Assembly (NCBI GenBank): GCA_031290715.1
Contig: JAITNA010000156.1
Location: 1-9,362 of the forward strand
DNA: 9,362 bases
Source: Eubacteriales Family XIII. Incertae Sedis bacterium
Lineage (GTDB): Bacteria > Bacillota > Clostridia > Peptostreptococcales > Anaerovoracaceae
Direction: 5' to 3'
A model generated the notes under the pieces. That model made no database searches. It worked only from the letters and a program-made list of their open reading frames with translations, and was not told where the DNA came from. Shown piece by piece: positions 1 to 5,237 of this stretch. A program made the translations under genes and the position numbers. Each line of letters begins with the position of its first letter. Position 1 is the first letter of the stretch.

Positions 1-33
1 GAAGCGATCGTGTGAACCAAATCGGCAATATAT

Positions 34-38
34 GGAGG
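34..38 (+). promoter_or_regulatory. Ribosome binding site that sets the start of the membrane protein
   Basis: GGAGG ends six bases before ATG 45 and three bases before ATG 42. The spacing to 45 is normal, and this start places the signal peptide at the N-terminus. The site argues against the upstream in-frame GTG at 12, which has no such motif in the few bases available before it. Confidence 0.65.
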
Positions 39-44
39 GAAATG

Positions 45-974
45 ATGATTCGATCGAGGGGAATTCTGCCTTTTTTAATCTGCGTAATCTTGGGCGGGTT
101 CATGGTTTTACCAATGACCGCTTATGCGGATACGGGGCCGAAGCCTTCTGTTGCGGTTGATTTTAAAGGTCTTGAAAACGAAACTTACTACGCGACGCTG
201 TTGTCCCAAACCGCAAGTACAGGGCCGTTTAACGCAACAATAGAGGACGATTTGATCTACGTTCCGGAAAATGTTAGCGCGGAATATCTTGATGAATATA
301 TTGAGGACTATAATCTCCGGTGCAAATTTGCGTCTTATGAGGATGTTGACGGATATTATTTTTTGGATTTTTACGGCGATTGTTCCGAAACATCCCAATT
401 CGTTTGGAGCTATCATCCCCCGTCCAACTTCAAAATCCTGCTTTACTTTCCCGAGAAGGACAGTTTTATGGTAAGCGCTGAAATTTATGAAAGTTACGCT
501 TTTAGGAGTTATTACACCGCGTATATTACGGAGGAAATACAAGCGGCCGCAAATTACAACGGGGGTATGACCGTCGAAAAGAGCTATAACTATGTGCGGG
601 AGATTATTTTTTTTCTGATTCGGATCATCGTGACCATTGTGATTGAATTGCTGATTGCTTTGCTGTTTGGGTTCCGGGCGAAGAAGCAAATACTTGTTAT
701 CCTGATTGTGAATATCATCACGCAGTTCGTATTAAATATTTTGCTTAATGTCATCAACTACAACTATGGCGCTTTGATGTTCTTGATCACTTATGTTTTG
801 GCAGAGGTTGGGATCATTATCTTAGAAGCGGTCGTTTACTATATCTATCTCAACAAATACAGTACGAAAAAAAAGATCCGGAAGTGGATCGCGCCTCTCT
901 ATGCGGCGGCCGCGAACATTGCGTCTTTTTGTATCGGGGTTTTTATCGTGATGGTCACGCCGTGGCTTTTCTAG
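45..974 (+). CDS. Conserved membrane protein with signal peptide, extracytoplasmic domain and four C-terminal TM helices
   Basis: The protein has 309 residues if it starts at ATG 45. I chose this start because GGAGG at 34-38 lies six bases upstream and translation then begins directly with a good signal peptide: basic MIRSR, a hydrophobic core, and an AYA/D cleavage site after about residue 28. The same frame stays open upstream (GTG at 12, ATG at 42), but those starts add residues before the signal peptide. After cleavage comes an extracytoplasmic domain of about 155 residues, rich in Tyr, Asp and Glu, with Cys93 and Cys113 that could form a disulfide. Four hydrophobic segments follow at about 186-209, 215-238, 242-268 and 283-305. 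I recognise the ADTGPKPS start of the mature protein as typical of uncharacterised clostridial membrane proteins (from memory). No catalytic motif is visible and I assign no function. The gene is more AT-rich than the rest of the window. Its promoter lies outside it. Confidence 0.8.
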   Translation: MIRSRGILPFLICVILGGFMVLPMTAYADTGPKPSVAVDFKGLENETYYATLLSQTASTGPFNATIEDDLIYVPENVSAEYLDEYIEDYNLRCKFASYEDVDGYYFLDFYGDCSETSQFVWSYHPPSNFKILLYFPEKDSFMVSAEIYESYAFRSYYTAYITEEIQAAANYNGGMTVEKSYNYVREIIFFLIRIIVTIVIELLIALLFGFRAKKQILVILIVNIITQFVLNILLNVINYNYGALMFLITYVLAEVGIIILEAVVYYIYLNKYSTKKKIRKWIAPLYAAAANIASFCIGVFIVMVTPWLF

Positions 975-975
975 T

Positions 976-999
976 TATTTCTGAATATTTCTGAATATT
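976..999. repeat. Tandem 10-bp repeat TATTTCTGAA, two full copies plus TATT
   Basis: TATTTCTGAA occurs at 976-985 and again at 986-995 without mismatch, followed by the first four bases of a third copy. It begins two bases after the stop codon of the membrane protein. It could be a slippage duplication. I see no T-run hairpin that would make it a terminator. Confidence 0.75.
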
Positions 1000-1001
1000 A
1001 T

Positions 1002-1040
1002 ACTGCCGGCATTTTTTGCGTGTGGCGTTCTTGCGGCAGT
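1002..1040. repeat. 7-bp inverted repeat ACTGCCG / CGGCAGT with a 25-base loop
   Basis: ACTGCCG at 1002-1008 and CGGCAGT at 1034-1040 are exact reverse complements. The loop carries a T6 run (1012-1017). The right arm touches the proposed -35 box of the next gene (1040-1045), so the element could be an operator, an RNA hairpin, or chance. It is not a normal intrinsic terminator, because no T-run follows the stem. Confidence 0.5.
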
Positions 1041-1068
1041 TGATATAGAATACAGGTATAGATATATA
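1040..1068 (+). promoter_or_regulatory. Candidate sigma-A promoter for the AAA/PD-(D/E)XK gene
   Basis: TTGATA (1040-1045) and TATATA (1063-1068) are separated by 17 bases, about 30 bases upstream of the start codon. Each box matches four or more consensus positions. The surrounding run TATAGATATATAT offers several alternative -10 registers, so the exact start of transcription is uncertain. Confidence 0.4.
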
Positions 1069-1098
1069 TCGTGAACTTTTGCGGACAGAGGACGGCAA

Positions 1099-2643
1099 AT
1101 GAAAAAAAAATTCAATACGGCGGGATTGTGTATTCCCGAGCGGCATTATATGGTGGATATATCGGCGCGGGTCGCCGAGATCAAGCAGATGGCGGACGAC
1201 GGCGAATATTTCACGATCAACCGCCCGCGTCAGTACGGCAAGACCACGACGCTGAATCTGCTGTCGCGGGCGCTTCAAGGCGAATATGCGGTTATTGATA
1301 CCAGTTTTGAGGGAACAGGAGATAGCCTGTTTGAATCGGAGCAGGCATTTTGCTCGCGCATTTTCAAGAGGTTCTCAAGCAATGTGAAATTCACGGATGA
1401 GCAGTTTTCCGTATTACTGCTGAAGTATCAAAACGAAATCCATGATTTTGACAGCCTTTCCGATGGAATTTCGAGTTTAATCATGGAGACAGGCAAGGGT
1501 ATCGTGCTCCTGATAGACGAAGTGGACAAAAGCTCTGAAAGCAAGGTATTCCTGCAATTCCTTGGGTTGCTCCGAAACAAATACCTTGCGCGCAGCGCGG
1601 GAAAAGATATCACATTCCAAAGCGTGATCCTCGCGGGCGTGCACGACATCAAGAACCTGAAGCTGCGGATACGCTCGGAGGGAGATAAACGCTTCAACAG
1701 CCCGTGGAACATCGCCGTGAAGTTCCCGATCGACATGAGTTTTGCCGCGCAGGAAATAGCCGCTATGCTCACGGCATACGGAGCGGACAAGGGACTTGAT
1801 TTCGATGCGGCGGCAATCGCCGCGGAGATACACAAGCTGACGAACGGCTATCCCTATTTGGTCAGCGACATCTGCCAAACCATTGACGAAGCGCCGGATC
1901 GTGACTGGACGCCGCAAGGCGTCACCGCCGCCGCGAAGATCATCCTGTATGAGAAGAGCACGCTGTTTGACGACGTCATCAAGAACATTGAGAACAACGA
2001 AGAGGTCAAGAACACGGTGATTGCCATGCTGCTGTCGGGAGAAAGTTTTTCTTACAACCCCTATACGTTCGAACAAGGCATCCTATATGGGATTTTCATT
2101 GAAAAGGACGGCAAAATGGCCATCCACAACCAATTGTTTGAAGAGATGATCTACGCCTATCTGCTCGAGCAGCAAAACATCAGACAATTGGCAAGGCCGC
2201 TGCTCTCCGTGGAGCAGGGCCAGTTCACGGAGTCGGGTCGGCTCGATATGGAACTCGTACTGCGCAAGTTCCGCGAGTTCATGCATCGCGAATATCGCAA
2301 GGAGGACGGAAAATTCATCGAGCGAAACGGAAGGATGCTTTTCCTCGCGTATTTGAAGCCCATTATCAACGGTAGGGGCAACTACTGGGTGGAGCCCGAA
2401 ACGCGCGAGAACAAGCGCATGGATATCGCAGTCACATATTCGGACGAGGTGTTCATCGTCGAGTTGAAAATTTGGTACGGCAAGGAGTACATACAAAAGG
2501 GGCTGTTGCAGCTTGCGGGCTATCTCGATATCCAAGGCGAGAGCAAGGGTTACTTGATCACGTTCGGCCTTGGTCAAATGGACGACGCGGAACCGGAGTG
2601 GATCAAGGCAGAAGGTAAAAGTATTTTCAGCGTTATCGTCTGA
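1099..2643 (+). CDS. AAA-ATPase-like protein with C-terminal PD-(D/E)XK nuclease-like domain
   Basis: The 514-residue protein starts at ATG 1099, six bases after AGAGGA (1087-1092). The N-terminal half is a P-loop ATPase of the AAA-ATPase_like kind. It has a variant Walker A, RPRQYGKTTT (residues 42-51), a Walker B, VLLIDEVDK (136-144), and a sensor-like ILAGVHD (177-183). The C-terminus has the core of a PD-(D/E)XK fold: Asp442 in MDIAV, then Glu455-x-Lys457 in VELKIW, then Gln471 on the following helix. I see no transmembrane segment. This architecture (AAA-ATPase_like plus PDDEXK_9-type) occurs in many, often multiple, copies in Bacillota, Bacteroidota and others. Its role is not established; defence or mobile-DNA functions have been suggested for such pairings but nothing here proves either. 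The next gene begins two bases after its stop codon, so the two are probably co-transcribed. Confidence 0.88.
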   Translation: MKKKFNTAGLCIPERHYMVDISARVAEIKQMADDGEYFTINRPRQYGKTTTLNLLSRALQGEYAVIDTSFEGTGDSLFESEQAFCSRIFKRFSSNVKFTDEQFSVLLLKYQNEIHDFDSLSDGISSLIMETGKGIVLLIDEVDKSSESKVFLQFLGLLRNKYLARSAGKDITFQSVILAGVHDIKNLKLRIRSEGDKRFNSPWNIAVKFPIDMSFAAQEIAAMLTAYGADKGLDFDAAAIAAEIHKLTNGYPYLVSDICQTIDEAPDRDWTPQGVTAAAKIILYEKSTLFDDVIKNIENNEEVKNTVIAMLLSGESFSYNPYTFEQGILYGIFIEKDGKMAIHNQLFEEMIYAYLLEQQNIRQLARPLLSVEQGQFTESGRLDMELVLRKFREFMHREYRKEDGKFIERNGRMLFLAYLKPIINGRGNYWVEPETRENKRMDIAVTYSDEVFIVELKIWYGKEYIQKGLLQLAGYLDIQGESKGYLITFGLGQMDDAEPEWIKAEGKSIFSVIV

Positions 2644-2645
2644 CA

Positions 2646-3269
2646 TTGGAATCTGTACGCTTGGAAATGCTGATGCGCCGCAGCCATCTGCACAAATTCA
2701 GGAATCATGGCCCGTTCGGGAATCCGCACAGAGGGCAGGGGCGGGTGATGGCCATCTTGAAAATGCAGCCGGAAATCGGGCAAAAGGAGCTTGGTTATCT
2801 GCTTGATATGAGCAAGCAGTCTTTGGCGGAGCTTCTCGGAAAACTCGAAAAGAGCGGTTACATCACGCGCACGCAATCGGAACAGGACCGCCGGGCTTAT
2901 ATTGTTACATTGACGGACAAGGGGCGCAAAGACCTGTCGGATCCGGCGGAAAACGATGAGGCGGATGACGGGCGCGGGATCGGCAGCGGCTTTGATTGCC
3001 TGAATGACGAGGAACAGAAAACGTTCAGTGAGTATCTGGGGCGTATCACGGCGGAATTGGAACGGCAGCTGCCGGACGGCGATGCGGACGATTTCGCTTT
3101 TGCCGCGCAAATGCGGGAACAGTTTTTTGCCAATCAAGGTTTTGGCGGGCGGCGGTATGACTGCGGAGAATTTTTCGGCCGCGAAGGTTTTGATCCGCGC
3201 ACGCGTGACGGAGGGTCGCGTCCGCACGGCGGCGGTTCACGCCGCGCACACTGGGGCGGTGGGGAATAA
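2646..3269 (+). CDS. MarR-family winged-helix regulator with Gly/Arg-rich C-terminal tail
   Basis: This is a DNA-binding transcriptional regulator of the MarR family. With the TTG start at 2646 it has 207 residues. ATG 2667 (residue 8) and ATG 2673 (residue 10) are equally possible starts, and none has a convincing ribosome binding site; an in-frame stop at 2616 bounds the choice. The winged helix-turn-helix covers about residues 43-90, with QKELGYLLDMSKQSLAELL as the helix-turn-helix and EQDRRAYIVTLT as the wing with its usual D-x-R/R-R pattern. From about residue 95 the sequence is acidic. From about 165 it becomes a tail rich in Gly, Arg and Phe, longer than the roughly 140-150 residues of typical MarR proteins but a feature I associate with clostridial relatives. 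It starts two bases after the ATPase gene and probably depends on that gene's transcript. Its target and ligand are unknown. Confidence 0.85.
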   Translation: MESVRLEMLMRRSHLHKFRNHGPFGNPHRGQGRVMAILKMQPEIGQKELGYLLDMSKQSLAELLGKLEKSGYITRTQSEQDRRAYIVTLTDKGRKDLSDPAENDEADDGRGIGSGFDCLNDEEQKTFSEYLGRITAELERQLPDGDADDFAFAAQMREQFFANQGFGGRRYDCGEFFGREGFDPRTRDGGSRPHGGGSRRAHWGGGE

Positions 3270-3295
3270 ATCGCATAGGCGCGGCGAATAAATCG
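3264..3295. repeat. Short direct repeat GAATAAATCG, 22-base period
   Basis: GAATAAATCG is found at 3264-3273 and 3286-3295. The first copy contains the TAA stop codon of the upstream MarR gene. Flanking bases are similar (GGGG versus GGCG). It may be a small duplication; I see no function. Confidence 0.5.
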
Positions 3296-3304
3296 TGCGG
3301 GCTC

Positions 3305-3333
3305 TTGACGGGGAATCTATTAAGCGGTATACT
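3305..3333 (+). promoter_or_regulatory. Near-consensus sigma-A promoter of the marR-coaB-coaC unit
   Basis: TTGACG (3305-3310) and TATACT (3328-3333) are separated by exactly 17 bases. Each box matches the consensus at five of six positions. Transcription would start near 3340, giving a leader of about 45 bases before ATG 3385. This is the best promoter in the window. Confidence 0.75.
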
Positions 3334-3350
3334 GTTCACGAATTAACAGT
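3331..3350. promoter_or_regulatory. Candidate MarR operator overlapping the -10 box
   Basis: ACTGTT (3331-3336) and AACAGT (3345-3350) are exact reverse complements separated by eight bases. The 20-bp palindrome overlaps the last three bases of the -10 box and covers the expected transcription start. MarR proteins bind palindromes of about this size as dimers and commonly repress their own genes. Its position in front of a marR gene makes autorepression the natural reading, by inference. Confidence 0.6.
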
Positions 3351-3374
3351 TCAGCTTGTGGACGACGGAGAAAG

Positions 3375-3401
3375 ATGAAACTATATGGCTGCGGATCTTG
3401 A
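3375..3401 (+). other. Possible 8-codon leader frame overlapping the marR start
   Basis: ATG 3375 opens MKLYGCGS and stops at TGA 3399-3401, overlapping the start of marR in another frame. GGAG (3367-3370) is four bases upstream of it, closer than to the marR ATG. It may be chance, or a short leader whose translation influences marR initiation. No conserved motif supports it. Confidence 0.2.
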
Positions 3402-3870
3402 ATTGAAGAGAGAATTTTTGCACGCGATGTTTCGGATCAAGCGGGTCGCGGTCAATCTGCCCGGCGGAAAACTCTGCGGAGAGCAATTCGGCGTCAATAT
3501 GGCGGAGCTTGCTGTGATGAAGGGCCTTTCCGCGGAGGGGATGGACGACACGGGCCGTCACCCGGGGCTTTCCGAGATCAGGGAGTACCTGTGTATCAGC
3601 AAGGCGGCGATATCCCAGATGCTCGGATCGCTGGAAAAGAAAGGCTTCATCACGCGCGAAACGGATCCTGACAACCGGCGCAGGATCATCGTCCATCTGA
3701 CAGACGCCGGCGAGCGGGTGCTGGCGGGGGTGCAAAAGGACTTCGAGGAGAAGATCGACGCGATCATCGAACGATTCGGTGAAAAGAATACAAAACAGCT
3801 CATTCGGCTGCTGCTGCGTTTTTCCGAGGCCGTCGCCGGGGGGAACACACCCGCGGCGGGCAAGGAGTAA
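3385..3870 (+). CDS. MarR-family transcriptional regulator, first gene of the coaBC/exporter unit
   Basis: The protein has 161 residues, normal for MarR. The winged helix-turn-helix spans about residues 61-106. LSEIREYLCISKAAISQML supplies the helix-turn-helix, and ETDPDNRRRIIVHLTDAG is the wing with the conserved D-x-RR pattern. Helices at both ends would form the dimer interface. Cys31 and Cys70 are present, but nothing shows that they are redox sensors. GGAG (3367-3370) lies 14 bases before ATG 3385, which is long; it is better spaced for an 8-codon reading frame at 3375. The coaB ribosome binding site lies inside the end of this gene, so translation is probably coupled. Known MarR proteins such as HcaR and BadR respond to CoA thioesters, which makes a CoA-related ligand conceivable here given the neighbouring genes. 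That link is inference only. Confidence 0.9.
   Translation: MAADLELKREFLHAMFRIKRVAVNLPGGKLCGEQFGVNMAELAVMKGLSAEGMDDTGRHPGLSEIREYLCISKAAISQMLGSLEKKGFITRETDPDNRRRIIVHLTDAGERVLAGVQKDFEEKIDAIIERFGEKNTKQLIRLLLRFSEAVAGGNTPAAGKE
3862..3867 (+). promoter_or_regulatory. Ribosome binding site that sets the coaB start
   Basis: AAGGAG ends seven bases before ATG 3875 and sits inside the last codons of the marR gene. It selects ATG 3875 over upstream in-frame start codons such as 3779, which would overlap marR by about 90 bases and would not begin with the conserved CoaB N-terminus. Confidence 0.75.
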
Positions 3871-3874
3871 CGAT

Positions 3875-4654
3875 ATGGCAATTCGCGTATTGATTACGGC
3901 GGGCGGCACTTCGGAGAAGATCGACAATGTACGCCGTATCACGAACTCCGGTACGGGGCGTCTTGGGGCGCTTGTCTGTGAGGCGTTCGCGGCAAGCGGA
4001 GAGGACTGCCGGATCACGTATATCTGTTCGGCAAACGCGGTAAGGCCCCATATGCGCAGGGACGGCCGCGTGACTGTGCATATGGCCGACGATGTGCAGA
4101 CGCTGCGGGACACTGTGGAACAGACGCTGCGGGAGGTTCCGTTCGATGTGATCATACACAGTATGGCGGTCGGGGACTACACGGTGCGCGCGGTCACGGA
4201 CGCGAAGCTCATGACGGGCGGGGTGATGGACCGTATCGAAGCGGCGGCCCGCGGGGATTCGGCGCCCGCGCGCGAAGCGGTCATGGACGGGATTCTGGCG
4301 CCGCCGCGGATACGGGACGCGAAGATTTCTTCGGACAAGGAAAACCTCATCATCGTTTTGGAGAAGGCGCCTAAGATCATCGCGATCCTGCGCGCGCTTG
4401 CGCCGGAAGCGGTGATCGTAGGCTTCAAGCTGATGTCGGATGTTTCCGAGGAAGAATTGATCGGCGCCGGGCGTGCGCTTCTTGAAAAAAACGACTGTGA
4501 TTTTGTGCTTGCAAACGATATGCGGACCGTGCGGACGGATCGGCATGAGGGCGTACTCTTGAGCCGTGCGGGCGGCGCGGAGAAGGCGTTCGGCAAGGGG
4601 GAGATCGCGGGCTTGATCGTGCGGTGCACGATAGAAAGGGTTTTGCGGAAATGA
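3875..4654 (+). CDS. coaB: Phosphopantothenate-cysteine ligase
   Basis: CoaB joins L-cysteine to 4'-phosphopantothenate using a nucleotide triphosphate, an intermediate step of coenzyme A synthesis in the cytoplasm. The 259-residue protein begins with the nucleotide-binding strand and loop MAIRVLITAGGTSEKID (residues 1-17). It continues with ITNSGTGRLG (22-31), the family's N-x-S-T-G region with Ser-Gly-Thr-Gly here. VIIHSMAVGDY (92-102) is the substrate-loop motif. KISSDKENL (150-158), EKAPKII (163-169) and VGFKLMSDV (182-190) are all typical, as is the late KNDCDFVLAND (205-215). It is a stand-alone ligase, as in streptococci and some clostridia, not fused to CoaC. ATG 3875 lies four bases after the marR stop. 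The stop codon overlaps the coaC start (ATGA), so the two enzymes of consecutive steps should be made together. Confidence 0.93.
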   Translation: MAIRVLITAGGTSEKIDNVRRITNSGTGRLGALVCEAFAASGEDCRITYICSANAVRPHMRRDGRVTVHMADDVQTLRDTVEQTLREVPFDVIIHSMAVGDYTVRAVTDAKLMTGGVMDRIEAAARGDSAPAREAVMDGILAPPRIRDAKISSDKENLIIVLEKAPKIIAILRALAPEAVIVGFKLMSDVSEEELIGAGRALLEKNDCDFVLANDMRTVRTDRHEGVLLSRAGGAEKAFGKGEIAGLIVRCTIERVLRK

Positions 4655-5193
4655 GCAGGATTTTGCTGGGTGTGACGGGGGGGATTGCCGCGTACAAGGC
4701 GGCGGATCTCGCGAGCCGTCTTGTCAAGGACGGATTCGGCGTCGATGTGGTCATGACGAAGAGCGCGTGCGCTTTCATCGCGCCGCTTACGTTCCAAACG
4801 ATCGTGCGGGGGCCGGTGTATACCGATACTTTCGCGCCGGTTTCGGACTACAGCGTGGAGCATATTTCGCTTGCGAAGCGGGCAGATTTGGTATTGGTCG
4901 CGCCGGCTACGGCCAATGTGATCGGCAAACTCGCGAACGGGATTGCGGACGATCTGCTGACGACCGTCCTCATGGCCGCATGGCGGAAACCCTGCGTGAT
5001 CTGCCCTGCCATGAATACGGCGATGTACGAAAATCCGATGGTACAGGAAAATTTGCGGAAGCTCAGGGAGCGGGGCTATGCCGTCATTGAACCGGAGGCG
5101 GGAAGGCTCGCCTGCGGGGACGAGGGTCTTGGGCGGCTGGCGGATACGGGCATCATCGCCGCGTTCGCGAAGAAACTGACGGCACAATCGTGA
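4651..5193 (+). CDS. coaC: Phosphopantothenoylcysteine decarboxylase
   Basis: CoaC is an FMN-dependent decarboxylase (HFCD family) that converts phosphopantothenoylcysteine to 4'-phosphopantetheine. The 180-residue protein carries the flavin-binding GVTGGIAAYK (residues 7-16), the catalytic His71 in VEHISL, and the APATAN loop (84-89). The PAMNTAMY motif (119-126) corresponds to the family's PxMNxxMW with Tyr in the last position. GRLACGDEGLGR (151-162) contains the active-site Cys155. I chose ATG 4651, whose ATGA overlaps the coaB stop and gives the expected MSRILLGVTGG start; AAGGG (4636-4640) lies ten bases upstream. GTG 4624 is open but adds a non-conserved extension. All active-site residues are present, so the enzyme should be functional. 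Confidence 0.94.
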   Translation: MSRILLGVTGGIAAYKAADLASRLVKDGFGVDVVMTKSACAFIAPLTFQTIVRGPVYTDTFAPVSDYSVEHISLAKRADLVLVAPATANVIGKLANGIADDLLTTVLMAAWRKPCVICPAMNTAMYENPMVQENLRKLRERGYAVIEPEAGRLACGDEGLGRLADTGIIAAFAKKLTAQS

Positions 5194-5203
5194 CAATTAT
5201 TGT
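5193..5203. promoter_or_regulatory. AT-rich palindrome between coaC and the ABC genes
   Basis: ACAAT (5193-5197), a central T, and ATTGT (5199-5203) form a perfect palindrome. Further copies of the half-site flank it: ACAAT at 5184-5188 and ATTGT at 5205-5209. TATAGA at 5210-5215 could be a -10 box, but no -35 box lies at 16-18 bases; GTGACA (5190-5195) is only 14 bases away. It may be an operator or an internal promoter region. It is not GC-rich enough to be a terminator. Confidence 0.4.
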
Positions 5204-5237
5204 TATTGTTATAGAGCGGAAAGAGGAGAACGAATAG

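Noticed and set aside
1004..1017. TGCCGGCA followed by T6 as an intrinsic terminator of the membrane protein gene
   Set aside because: The palindrome has no unpaired loop bases and would leave a stem of only two or three pairs once a loop forms, too weak for a terminator.
3229..3245. GCGGCG-GTTCA-CGCCGC hairpin as a terminator
   Set aside because: It lies inside the MarR coding sequence, in the Gly/Arg-rich tail, and no T-run follows it.
3779..3874. N-terminal extension of CoaB from 3779
   Set aside because: It would overlap marR by about 90 bases and add a Pro/Arg-rich stretch foreign to CoaB. AAGGAG at 3862-3867 and the family's N-terminus both point to ATG 3875.
4177..5196. 339-codon minus-strand frame opposite coaB/coaC
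   Set aside because: Both sense genes have complete family motifs and active-site residues. The antisense product is Arg/His/Pro-rich and matches nothing I know.
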